Source: Gammaproteobacteria bacterium UBA3532 (GTDB taxonomy: Bacteria; Pseudomonadota; Gammaproteobacteria; Enterobacterales; UBA3532). From it: a stretch of DNA of 27,054 bases. The notes under the pieces were generated by a model. That model did not search any database. It worked only from the letters and a program-made list of their open reading frames with translations, and had not been told where the DNA came from. Each line of letters opens with the position of its first letter. The first letter of the stretch is position 1. A program made the position numbers and the translations under genes. The stretch spans positions 1 through 27,054 of the forward strand of contig DFOV01000294.1 in NCBI GenBank assembly GCA_002376965.1, given 5' to 3'. Shown piece by piece: positions 5,512 to 13,018 of this stretch.

Positions 5512-8172
5512 CTAAGCACTGATAGGCACTACCTGTGAGCCATCTTTTGGTTGCTCTTCGTCTTCACGCTCATACACTTCTTTATAATCACGACCATAGT
5601 ATGAATCAAGAAGAATTTGCTTGAGTTCAGCAATCAATGGATAACGAGGATTTGCACCAGTACATTGATCATCGAAAGCTTCAACTGCTAGTTCATCCAC
5701 TTTATCCAGGAATTCCTGCTCATTAACACCAGCTTCGCGGATAGACATTGGAATATTTAACTCTTTCTTAATGCCATCAACTTTAGCTATCAAACGCTCA
5801 ACTTTATCTTGGTTGGTTTTGCCGCCAAGGTTCAAGTGATCAGCAATCGCCGCATAACGACACAGCGCTTTAGGTCTGTCATATTGGCTGAATGCCGCTT
5901 GCTTGGTAGGCAGGTCAGTCGCGTTGTAACGAATAACATTGCTAATTAACAACGCATTGGCCAAGCCATGAGCCAAGTGGAACTCGGCACCAATCTTGTG
6001 GGCCATCGAGTGACAAATACCTAAGAAGGCATTGGCAAAAGCTACACCAGCAATAGTCGCGCCATTGTGAACTTTCTCACGAGCAATAGGAGCATCCGCG
6101 CCATCTTTGTATGAGCTTGGCAAATAGTCAAACAACAACTGCAATGCTTGGAGCGCCTGACCATCGCTATACTCATTTGCCATGATAGAAACATAAGCTT
6201 CTAAGGCATGAGTAATCGCATCAACCCCACCAAATGCAGTCAAACTCTTAGGTAAGTTCATGACCAGGTTAGGATCAACAATCGCCATATCTGGAGTTAA
6301 CTCATAGTCAGCGATCGGATACTTAGTACCGGTTTCATCGTCAGTTACCACGGCAAACGGAGTCACTTCCGAGCCTGTTCCTGAAGTAGTAGGAATGGCG
6401 ATCATTTCTGCTTTGATACCCAGTTTAGGGAATTTATAGATACGTTTACGAATATCCATAAAGCGCAAGGCCAGGTCTTTGAAATCTACCTCTGGGTGTT
6501 CATACAGAACCCACATGATTTTCGCAGCATCCATGGGTGAACCACCACCAAGAGCAATAATCACATCTGGCTGGAAGCTTTTTAGCATCTCTGCACCTTT
6601 TTTAACAACGGCGAGAGTCGGATCGGCTTCTACTTCATAGAAAATTTCTGTTTCCAAACCGTTCTTTTTCAGTATTTCCAGCACTTCATCGCAGTAGCCA
6701 TTATTGAATAAGAAGCGGTCGGTCACGATGGCTGCACGTTTCTTATCTGAAAGCTCTTCCAAAGCAACAGGTAAAGAACCACGACGGAAATAAATAGATT
6801 TTGGTAGTTTGTGCCACAACATGTTTTCTGCTCGCTTCGCTACGGTTTTCTTGTTAATTAAGTGCTGAGGTCCAACGTTTTCGCTGATGGAGTTCCCCCC
6901 CCAAGAACCACAACCCAAGGTCAACGATGGAGCCAGTTTGAAGTTGTACAAATCACCGATACCACCTTGTGACGCAGGAGTATTGACAAGAATACGAGCT
7001 GTTTTCATTTTGTCGCCAAAATAGCGAACGCGATCTTCATTTCGATCCTGGTCAGTATAGAGAGTAGAGGTATGGCCAATACCGCCCATAGCTACCAGTT
7101 TTTCAGCCTTGCTAACAGCATCTTTAAAGTCTTTGGCTTTGTACATCGCTAAAGTTGGCGACAGTTTTTCATGAGCAAAGGCTTCTTCTTCGCTGATATC
7201 AGTTACTTCAGCAATCAAAATTTTGGTGTAGACAGGAACTTCGATACCAGCCAGCTCTGCGATCTTCGACGCAGGTTGGCCAACGATAGCAGCGTTCAAA
7301 GCACCGTTATTTAAGATAACACCCGCTACTTTCTGGCGCTCTTGCTCGTTGAGAACATAACCGCCATGAGTGGCAAAACGCTCTTTCACTTCTTTATAGA
7401 TGTCTTTAACAATAATAACTGACTGCTCAGAGGCGCAAACGACACCGTTATCAAAGGTCTTGGACATAGTGATCGAAGCAACTGCGCGTTTGATATCCGC
7501 AGTTTCATCAATAACAACGGGAGTGTTACCAGCTCCCACACCAATAGCAGGTTTACCTGAAGAGTATGCCGCTTTCACCATGCCTGGGCCACCTGTTGCC
7601 AGGATCAGGTTTAAATCAGGGTGCTTCATCAGGTGGTTAGATAGCTCAACTGAAGGCTCATCAATCCATCCAATAATGTCTTTTGGTGCGCCCGCATCAA
7701 TTGCAGCTTGCAGCACTAAGTTTGCAGCAAAACAAGTCGCATTTTTCGCCCGTGGATGAGGGGAGAAAATAATACCATTGCGTGTTTTTAAGCTGATCAG
7801 CGCCTTAAAAATTGCAGTTGAGGTTGGGTTGGTAGTAGGCACGATACCGCAGATGATGCCAGTTGGCTCGGCGATAGTGATAGTACCGAAATCAGCGTCT
7901 TCGTCCAGAACGCCACAAGTTTTTTCATCTTTGTATTTGTTGTAGATATACTCAGAAGCAAAATGGTTTTTGATAACCTTATCTTCCAGAATACCCATAC
8001 CGGTTTCTTCAACTGCCATTTTAGCCAGAGGAATTCGCGCATCTGCAGCAGCTAAAGCTGCACTGCGGAATATTTTATCTACCTGTTCTTGGCTGAACTC
8101 GGCAAATTTCTGTTGCGCTTTTTTTACGCGCTCAACCAACGCGTCGAGTTGTTCAATGTTTGTTACACTCAT
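5512..8172 (-). CDS. adhE: Bifunctional acetaldehyde-CoA/alcohol dehydrogenase AdhE
   Basis: The protein is 886 aa, the usual length for the fused enzyme. The N-terminal CoA-acylating aldehyde dehydrogenase half (about residues 1-440) has catalytic Cys246 in FDNGVVCASEQ, at the same position as in E. coli AdhE. A short linker leads to an iron-dependent alcohol dehydrogenase half (about 450-870) with the GGGSPMDAAK nucleotide-binding motif and metal-binding histidines in HSMAHKIGAEFHLAHG. It reduces acetyl-CoA to acetaldehyde and then ethanol with NADH, a fermentative route; the family assembles into filaments called spirosomes. GGAGG stands 7 bp before ATG 8172. Two FNR/ANR-like boxes upstream indicate induction under low oxygen. 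It is a single-gene unit ending in a shared terminator. Confidence 0.97.
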   Translation of the reverse strand: MSVTNIEQLDALVERVKKAQQKFAEFSQEQVDKIFRSAALAAADARIPLAKMAVEETGMGILEDKVIKNHFASEYIYNKYKDEKTCGVLDEDADFGTITIAEPTGIICGIVPTTNPTSTAIFKALISLKTRNGIIFSPHPRAKNATCFAANLVLQAAIDAGAPKDIIGWIDEPSVELSNHLMKHPDLNLILATGGPGMVKAAYSSGKPAIGVGAGNTPVVIDETADIKRAVASITMSKTFDNGVVCASEQSVIIVKDIYKEVKERFATHGGYVLNEQERQKVAGVILNNGALNAAIVGQPASKIAELAGIEVPVYTKILIAEVTDISEEEAFAHEKLSPTLAMYKAKDFKDAVSKAEKLVAMGGIGHTSTLYTDQDRNEDRVRYFGDKMKTARILVNTPASQGGIGDLYNFKLAPSLTLGCGSWGGNSISENVGPQHLINKKTVAKRAENMLWHKLPKSIYFRRGSLPVALEELSDKKRAAIVTDRFLFNNGYCDEVLEILKKNGLETEIFYEVEADPTLAVVKKGAEMLKSFQPDVIIALGGGSPMDAAKIMWVLYEHPEVDFKDLALRFMDIRKRIYKFPKLGIKAEMIAIPTTSGTGSEVTPFAVVTDDETGTKYPIADYELTPDMAIVDPNLVMNLPKSLTAFGGVDAITHALEAYVSIMANEYSDGQALQALQLLFDYLPSSYKDGADAPIAREKVHNGATIAGVAFANAFLGICHSMAHKIGAEFHLAHGLANALLISNVIRYNATDLPTKQAAFSQYDRPKALCRYAAIADHLNLGGKTNQDKVERLIAKVDGIKKELNIPMSIREAGVNEQEFLDKVDELAVEAFDDQCTGANPRYPLIAELKQILLDSYYGRDYKEVYEREDEEQPKDGSQVVPISA

Positions 8173-8295
8173 GATGAGCCTCCATTAGTCTTTAAAAACT
8201 GGTGTTAACGCTTAGATTGTTGCTCTTGGGAGAAGAGGCAATAAGGCGCTGTTCAAAACTTGATATCAACTTTACTTATTTCCGCAGGATTTTTT

Positions 8296-8309
8296 TTGAT
8301 CTATGTCAT
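8296..8309. promoter_or_regulatory. FNR/ANR-like box, adhE-proximal
   Basis: TTGAT-CTAT-GTCAT matches the FNR/ANR consensus TTGAT-N4-RTCAA at 9 of 10 positions. It lies about 124 bp upstream of the adhE start codon and 40 bp from a second box. The first half-site is perfect and the second ends in T. Confidence 0.65.
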
Positions 8310-8335
8310 GAAAAGTCGTAGCACCCGCCCTACTT

Positions 8336-8349
8336 TTGACTTATATCAA
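8336..8349. promoter_or_regulatory. FNR/ANR box upstream of adhE
   Basis: On the minus strand this reads TTGAT-ATAA-GTCAA, a full match to the ANR-type consensus TTGAT-N4-GTCAA. It is about 164 bp upstream of adhE and about 212 bp upstream of coq7. Because adhE is a fermentative gene and FNR/ANR activates such genes without oxygen, adhE is the likely target; an effect on oxygen-dependent coq7 is also possible. Confidence 0.75.
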
Positions 8350-8561
8350 ATTAGCATACTTCACAGAATTTACGACTAGCGCCGGAGCCGCAATATTGCT
8401 CATCACTAGGCAGATAAAAAATATCGCCAATACGTAATTTCTAGCCTTGGAAAACCTGCTAAAATCGAACGGGCGGTGCCGTGACGATGTTCATACGGCC
8501 ATGTCGGTTCCTGGTTATGGGTACTCGGTGCAGATTTTGATTATGAAAGGATAACGCCAAC

Positions 8562-9209
8562 ATGAAAAACACTAGGCAGTTCACAGTAGAAGATCGCTTC
8601 ATCGGCTTGATTAGCGATGCGATCGAGACCGTATTTGGCAATCCAAAAGGCTCCAACCGTCCTATGCCAGGCCGAGATATCCAAGAGTCCGATATGGAAA
8701 TCGACGAACGACGCCATAGTGCGGGTTTAATGCGAGTCAACCATACCGGAGAAGTCTGCGCTCAAGCCTTATATCAAGGTCAGGCATTGACAGCTCACCA
8801 ACCGGAAGTAAAACTGAAGATGGAACAAGCAGCCATCGAAGAAAACGATCATCTGCGTTGGTGTGAATCGCGCCTGGAAGCCTTAGATAGCCACAAAAGC
8901 CTGCTCAATCCATTGTGGTACGGCAGCTCCTTTGTGATTGGTGCAGCCGCCGGTGCTATTGGCGATAAATGGAGCCTGGGCTTTGTCGCAGAAACTGAAC
9001 ATCAGGTGGTGCGCCACCTCGAAAGTCATCTGGAAAAGATGTCTCCTAAGGACACTAAAAGTCGCGCTGTCATTCAACAAATGAAGCTCGACGAGGCCCA
9101 GCATGCTGAACAGGCCATTGAGGCTGGCGCAGCTGAACTACCGCTACCGATAAAAAGCGCGATGACACTGATGGCAAAAGTCATGACTACTACTGTTTAC
9201 CGAATCTAG
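8562..9209 (+). CDS. coq7: Coq7-type di-iron 3-demethoxyubiquinol hydroxylase
   Basis: The 215-aa protein carries all six ligands of the Coq7/Cat5 carboxylate-bridged di-iron centre: Glu64 (in HTGEV), Glu94 and His97 (in IEENDH), Glu146 (in AETEH), and Glu178 and His181 (in DEAQH). The enzyme performs the C6 hydroxylation step of ubiquinone synthesis with O2; it replaces the flavin enzyme UbiF of E. coli in Pseudomonas-like bacteria. A short hydrophobic segment (about 122-134) can dip into the membrane where the quinol lies. AAAGGATAACG precedes ATG 8562. It is followed 19 bp later by another membrane oxygenase-type gene. Confidence 0.93.
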   Translation: MKNTRQFTVEDRFIGLISDAIETVFGNPKGSNRPMPGRDIQESDMEIDERRHSAGLMRVNHTGEVCAQALYQGQALTAHQPEVKLKMEQAAIEENDHLRWCESRLEALDSHKSLLNPLWYGSSFVIGAAAGAIGDKWSLGFVAETEHQVVRHLESHLEKMSPKDTKSRAVIQQMKLDEAQHAEQAIEAGAAELPLPIKSAMTLMAKVMTTTVYRI

Positions 9210-9228
9210 TCTGGACTGGTCCTTTCTA

Positions 9229-10011
9229 ATGGAGCTCAATTACCGCCTACTCATATTTATCACGCTATTAGTGACAATGACCGCAGTCGAATTGGTCTAC
9301 CCATTTATTCGCCTGCAAGCACGTAATCAACAACAACGCTGGCGGATAAAAGCCCACAACCTTTTGCTGGTTATCATCAGCTCAGGTTTAATTCGGTTGG
9401 TGTTTCCCTGGGGATTGCTAGTCTGGGGCCAATATGTCATAACTCACACGCCTCTACCCCAACTTAATTGGCTACCTGGCGTCGCGGGCTATGTTGGAAC
9501 CATTCTCGTATTTGATTTGCTCATATACTGGCAACACCGCTTATTTCACCGCATTTCTTGGCTGTGGCGGCTCCATCGCGTTCATCATACCGATACTGCT
9601 CTGGATGCCACCACCGGCTTCAGATTTCACCCTATTGAGATGCTGCTATCGTTCGCCATTAAGTGCCTGGCAATCGGGATACTGGCTCCTCCCCTCGCAG
9701 CTATCTTATTATTCGAAATTATTCTCAGTAGTTCGGCCATTTTGAATCATAGCAATATCAAACCACCGTTCGAACAATACCTCCGACTGGTCTGGGTTAC
9801 ACCACAAATGCACTTTGGCCATCACTCGCGCTTTGGCAATGAGTGTAACCATAATTACGGTTTTTGTATCGCTTGGTGGGACAGACTATTCGGAACCTAT
9901 CAAGCCAAGCCTCAAAAAGGCTTTATAGCCGACGTTATTGGCGATCCTGGACAGCCAAAGCAAAAAACACCGCCCGACTTCCTTCGATTACTTGCCCTTC
10001 CCTTCAGGTAA
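9229..10011 (+). CDS. Fatty acid hydroxylase/sterol desaturase family membrane protein
   Basis: This 260-aa integral membrane protein has transmembrane segments at about residues 7-28, 44-70, 85-101 and 140-172. It carries the eight-histidine di-iron signature of the family: HRLFH (103-107), HRVHH (116-120) and HFGHH (195-199), with an added HNYG (208-211). Members use O2 to hydroxylate or desaturate lipids; the substrate here cannot be told. The 'WWDRLFGTY' segment near the C-terminus is also typical. ATG 9229 has no strong ribosome binding site. It follows coq7 by 19 bp and may be cotranscribed with it. Confidence 0.85.
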   Translation: MELNYRLLIFITLLVTMTAVELVYPFIRLQARNQQQRWRIKAHNLLLVIISSGLIRLVFPWGLLVWGQYVITHTPLPQLNWLPGVAGYVGTILVFDLLIYWQHRLFHRISWLWRLHRVHHTDTALDATTGFRFHPIEMLLSFAIKCLAIGILAPPLAAILLFEIILSSSAILNHSNIKPPFEQYLRLVWVTPQMHFGHHSRFGNECNHNYGFCIAWWDRLFGTYQAKPQKGFIADVIGDPGQPKQKTPPDFLRLLALPFR

Positions 10012-10066
10012 CGGCATAATCTGTCTGGCCTGAAAATGACATAAAAGCGACATAAATAGCATCCCA

Positions 10067-11263
10067 ATGCCGACCTCTCACCAGCAAAAACCGGTTACCT
10101 CAAATAAGACCATCACTCGTCACGCCTCTGCTCTAAACGTCCTCATCGTAGGTGCAGGCATAGCGGGACTTTGCATGGCTCGACTGCTTAAAGAACAGGG
10201 GCACCAAGTGGTGGTTTATGAGAAGCATGTCGAGCAGCGCTCAGAGGGTGCAGGTATTTGTTTGCCCGCGAATGCCATGCTGGGACTGCAAAAGCTAGGC
10301 TTGGCCGCCAAGGTACGCCAATACAGTCATCAGGTTCACAGCATTCAATACTCTAAGGCCAATGGCGAGCTGCTGGCCAAAGCAAGCCTTGATGTAGCTC
10401 CTCTCAATTCAGCAGATTTCGTCGCCTTATCTCGCCCTCAGCTTCTAAGCTTGCTGGCCGATGGGCTGTCTGCCAACATCCGCTATGGTCACTATTTAAC
10501 AGAGCTCAACCAAATCGACGACGCTGTAGAAGTGATTAACAATCAAGGCGAAACTCATCGATTTGATTTACTAATCGGTGCTGACGGCATTCACTCCGCT
10601 ACCCGCCAGCGCCTTCACCCTGGAGCAGAAGCATCCACATTGCCCGTTACCCATTGGCGATTCATCGCCAACATGGACACCAAAGGACTGGAACCCAATT
10701 ACTACGTTGGCAATGATTCAGCGTTTATGATTTACCCAATGAGTCCTAACCAGGTCTACTGCTATGCCCAGGTCGTAGATCGCTATGAAGCCTGGCTGTC
10801 TTCAACCCCAAGTATAGCCCTGCTGGAAATATTCAGCCGTTACAACGACAAAGTACGCGCCTGCATTGCCCAAGCTGATGATGAGCAGATCATTGCCGAT
10901 AAGCTGCGCACTGTTGATAAAGCGTTTTATTACCAAGGTCGTGTTGTTTTAGTCGGTGATGCGCTCCATGGCTGCCCTCCTTCTCTCCAACAAGGTGTGG
11001 GCCTTTCATTAGAAGACGTATTAACTCTGGCCAACCTGCTAGAGAACCACCCAGTTGAAGAGGCTATTCGCAACTATCAGACCAAACGCCAATCCCGTAT
11101 AGAATGGGTAATCAGTGAGTCTAATCACATTATCGACTTGGCCGCCAAGGGCAAGTACTTACCCGGTAGACTCATTCGTAACTTTCTTATTCGTAAAAAT
11201 GGCCCAGCTAATGTCGCAGGCTGGCGCAAACTACTAACTGAACTGCCAGACTGCCTGCGCTAA
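10067..11263 (+). CDS. FAD-dependent monooxygenase (UbiH/salicylate hydroxylase-like)
   Basis: The 398-aa flavoprotein has the three fingerprints of group A FAD monooxygenases: the Rossmann GxGxxG motif VLIVGAGIAGLCMARLL (about residues 25-42), the DG motif LIGADGIHSATR (about 168-180), and the GD motif VVLVGDALHGCPPSLQQG (about 293-310). Such enzymes hydroxylate aromatic rings with NAD(P)H and O2. The domain starts near residue 24, so the first 20 polar residues may be extra or may signal a later start, but no better start with a ribosome binding site was seen. The substrate is unknown; being three genes after coq7 does not prove a role in ubiquinone synthesis. Confidence 0.85.
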   Translation: MPTSHQQKPVTSNKTITRHASALNVLIVGAGIAGLCMARLLKEQGHQVVVYEKHVEQRSEGAGICLPANAMLGLQKLGLAAKVRQYSHQVHSIQYSKANGELLAKASLDVAPLNSADFVALSRPQLLSLLADGLSANIRYGHYLTELNQIDDAVEVINNQGETHRFDLLIGADGIHSATRQRLHPGAEASTLPVTHWRFIANMDTKGLEPNYYVGNDSAFMIYPMSPNQVYCYAQVVDRYEAWLSSTPSIALLEIFSRYNDKVRACIAQADDEQIIADKLRTVDKAFYYQGRVVLVGDALHGCPPSLQQGVGLSLEDVLTLANLLENHPVEEAIRNYQTKRQSRIEWVISESNHIIDLAAKGKYLPGRLIRNFLIRKNGPANVAGWRKLLTELPDCLR

Positions 11264-11268
11264 TTTCC

Positions 11269-12045
11269 ATGATCTTTTATTGGTTTAAAAAGATCGTTTC
11301 CATTTTCCTGTCACCCATCGTTATTTTTCTCGTTTTACTATTGTTAGCCTATATAGCTCGGCGTTTTGACAAGCTGCGACTCTCTCGCGCCGTTCGCACC
11401 ACGGCTTATGTTTTTTTGCTTCTCACAACGATGCCATTTAGCAGCAAATGGTTGATCGCTCCATTAGAATCCATCAGCCCACCGCAAAACCTGACCTCTT
11501 CTGAGGTCGCGCATATATCCGTATTGGGATGCACCAGCTACCAGCAACCTCAATGGCCAATAGTGAGTAGACTCGCAGACTGCAGCATCAAAAGGGTTAC
11601 GCAAGGCATTGTTCTTGCCCATAAATTCCCCGATGCCACCCTATACTTCAGTGGATTAGATAGTGTCACAGACAAAACCAATGCTGAGCTCGGTGCTGAA
11701 CTGGCTCAAATCATGGGAATTGATGAGAAAAGAATTGTTGTTATCAACGGTACTCGTGATACCCGTTCAGAAGCACAATACATCAAAGCAAGGCTCGGCC
11801 AAGGAACGCAGCTACTCGTTGTAACTGACGCATCACACCTCCCGCGCAGCCTTGCACTTTTCAAAGAACAACAGCTAAAACCAATCGGCTATCCCGCCGA
11901 CTATCTTGCCAACAAAATCTATTGGGGCAGTCTTTTTAATTATGTTCCCGATTATCGCAGTTTGAAACGAAGTCAGAGAGCACTATATGAATATGTCGCG
12001 CTAGCCTGGACACATATTAGACTGTATTTCGTACAAAACGCCTAA
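11269..12045 (+). CDS. ElyC/SanA/YdcF family (DUF218) membrane protein
   Basis: The 258-aa protein has two N-terminal transmembrane helices (about residues 8-28 and 42-60) and then a DUF218 domain. That domain is marked by 'ITQGIVLAHKFPDATLYFSG'-like strands, a 'DTRSEAQYIKA' motif and 'LLVVTDASHLPRSLALFK'. E. coli ElyC, of this layout, affects envelope assembly and undecaprenyl-phosphate-dependent pathways; that link is family knowledge only. A small difference is 'VLGCTSYQ' where many members have VLGGG at the start of the domain. It begins 5 bp after the monooxygenase stop, so it is cotranscribed with that gene. Confidence 0.8.
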   Translation: MIFYWFKKIVSIFLSPIVIFLVLLLLAYIARRFDKLRLSRAVRTTAYVFLLLTTMPFSSKWLIAPLESISPPQNLTSSEVAHISVLGCTSYQQPQWPIVSRLADCSIKRVTQGIVLAHKFPDATLYFSGLDSVTDKTNAELGAELAQIMGIDEKRIVVINGTRDTRSEAQYIKARLGQGTQLLVVTDASHLPRSLALFKEQQLKPIGYPADYLANKIYWGSLFNYVPDYRSLKRSQRALYEYVALAWTHIRLYFVQNA

Positions 12046-12052
12046 CACAGAC

Positions 12053-12069
12053 TGTCGCATAAATTTACA
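12053..12069 (+). promoter_or_regulatory. Candidate activator (UAS) site TGTC-NN-ATAAATTTACA
   Basis: TGTCGCATAAATTTACA lies at about -108 to -92 from the predicted sigma-54 start of the second PEP-CTERM gene. It matches 15 of 17 bases of the site at 2462-2478, with the same direction relative to transcription and nearly the same distance. It lies just after the ElyC/YdcF stop codon, outside coding sequence. Confidence 0.6.
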
Positions 12070-12110
12070 ACGGGCGTTTACTCCCAACCATCAAACCGAG
12101 CATAACCACC

Positions 12111-12123
12111 TGTTTTATATTAA
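12111..12123 (+). promoter_or_regulatory. Second shared block (TGTnTnATATTAA)
   Basis: TGTTTTATATTAA starts about -50 from the predicted transcription start, 11 bp before the -24 element. It matches 11 of 13 bases of the block at 2414-2426 upstream of the other PEP-CTERM gene. It may be an activator or DNA-bending protein site, or only AT-rich resemblance. Confidence 0.4.
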
Positions 12124-12133
12124 CTTATAAATA

Positions 12134-12150
12134 TTGGCTAGTTTATTGCT
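12134..12150 (+). promoter_or_regulatory. Sigma-54 promoter of the second PEP-CTERM gene
   Basis: TTGGCTAGTTTATTGCT has GG (12136-12137) and GC (12148-12149) separated by exactly 10 bp and matches the TTGGC...TTGC core of RpoN promoters. The predicted start is near 12161, giving a leader of about 36 nt before ATG 12197. Confidence 0.85.
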
Positions 12151-12196
12151 TTGTTTGATATTGAAACTAACTCATTTCATTTTTCAGGAGATACCC

Positions 12197-12823
12197 ATGA
12201 AATTTACAGCTCCATTAGCTATGGCTCTAGCTTTGGGCGCGTCCAGCGTTTCTGCAACACCGATGCTTGATTTCTTCATCGACGGTGACACTTTCACTCA
12301 ACCGTTCAGCATCACCAACAACTCTGATGACGGTGAATTCGTTACCCGTTTTCAATTAGATCTTCGTACAAGTGCTGGTGTTTGTTTTGATCCAGCAAGT
12401 GACTCAACCTGTAACGGTTCACTTGGCGTTAGCTTTACTTCTAATGGCGGAACTGACGTCACTACTGGTCTTACTTCAGCGACCGTTACTGATGAAGCTG
12501 GTGGTGTACCTGCATGGGACTTTCTGGATATCACATTTAGCGACTTCAACGCAGGTGAGGTTTTCTCTTGGGATCTAGACGTTGACTTCTTCAAGAGTGG
12601 CGCGACCATTTTTGGCGACGACATGATCGGCGCAACAGCGTTTGTTGACTTCTCAAATGGTGTTCGCTTGATCGGTGAACTTCAAGCTGTTGCTGGCAAC
12701 TCAGATGCTTCAGCATTTACAGTTATCGGCCAAACCGTAGTTCCAGTACCTGCACCAGCCGGTATCGCATTCCTAGGCCTTGGCTTAGCAGCACTTGGCT
12801 TTGCTCGCAAGAAAAAAGCCTAA
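12197..12823 (+). CDS. PEP-CTERM sorting domain protein (variant PAPAG motif)
   Basis: The 208-aa protein starts with a signal peptide (MKFTAPLAMALALGASSVSA, cleavage near residue 20). It ends with a sorting tail: VPVPAPAG, the hydrophobic IAFLGLGLAALGFA, then RKKKA. This is a PEP-CTERM variant of the V-P-x-P-A type, and the protein is expected to be an exosortase substrate. The middle is acidic and beta-rich, with two cysteines (C55 and C63 by the chosen start), and has no recognised domain. The frame is open 21 codons further upstream, but ATG 12197 has AGGAGA 7 bp before it and begins a proper signal peptide. It has its own sigma-54 promoter and a strong terminator, so it is probably a single-gene unit. 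Confidence 0.82.
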   Translation: MKFTAPLAMALALGASSVSATPMLDFFIDGDTFTQPFSITNNSDDGEFVTRFQLDLRTSAGVCFDPASDSTCNGSLGVSFTSNGGTDVTTGLTSATVTDEAGGVPAWDFLDITFSDFNAGEVFSWDLDVDFFKSGATIFGDDMIGATAFVDFSNGVRLIGELQAVAGNSDASAFTVIGQTVVPVPAPAGIAFLGLGLAALGFARKKKA

Positions 12824-12839
12824 GCTTCTTTCTTGCCTC

Positions 12840-12871
12840 AAAAAAACCCGCTATTGCTAGCGGGTTTTTTT
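12840..12871 (+). terminator. Strong rho-independent terminator
   Basis: A run of As plus CCCGCTA (12840-12853), loop TTGC, then TAGCGGG plus a T run (12858-12871), giving a 14-bp stem. It lies 16 bp after the second PEP-CTERM gene and isolates it from the EPS cluster. Confidence 0.92.
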
Positions 12872-12914
12872 ATGCCACTCTCTTTTTGCAAACCATCTTG
12901 AAACAGCCTCACCT

Positions 12915-12931
12915 ATTTTGCGTTGCAAAAT
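12915..12931. promoter_or_regulatory. ATTTTGC-N3-GCAAAAT palindrome, candidate activator site for the EPS promoter
   Basis: A perfect 7-3-7 inverted repeat (ATTTTGC GTT GCAAAAT) lies about -131 to -115 from the predicted sigma-54 start at 13046, within the usual range for enhancer-binding proteins. A further TTTTTGCAAA lies at 12883-12892. The half-site recalls Vibrio LuxO sites (TTGCA-N3-TGCAA), but the cores are 2 bp closer together. Confidence 0.5.
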
Positions 12932-13018
12932 GAGAACAGGTTAGCACGTCTTAAATCTCGTTAACAAAATCAAAACTTAACATACTGTAATATCTGCATA
13001 TTTTCACGTCATGTAATC

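Larger units (their letters stand above)
8173..8561. other. 389-bp divergent intergenic region between adhE and coq7
   Basis: The left part holds the adhE leader, a TTGATATCAA palindrome (8260-8269) and two FNR/ANR-like boxes (8296-8309, 8336-8349). Nearer coq7 there is a GCAATATTGC palindrome (8390-8399) and a possible -10 hexamer TAAAAT near 8459-8464 without a convincing -35. Minus-strand open frames at the coq7 end are shadows. No small RNA gene could be supported. Confidence 0.55.

Noticed and set aside
8459..8464. TAAAAT as the coq7 -10 element
   Set aside because: No -35 sequence at a suitable distance; kept only as a remark.
12016..12080. Inverted repeat AAACGCC / GGCGTTT around the end of the ElyC/YdcF gene as a terminator
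   Set aside because: The loop is about 30 bases and no T run follows, so a terminator is not supported.
12046..12133. Possible Qrr-like small RNA under LuxO-type control
   Set aside because: Each sigma-54 promoter found leads straight into a coding gene within about 80 bp; there is no separate transcript of about 100 nt ending in a terminator.
12941..12966. Degenerate copy of TGTC-NN-ATAAATTTACA upstream of the EPS promoter (CGTC-TT-AAATCT)
   Set aside because: Too few matching positions and wrong internal spacing to separate it from AT-rich background.
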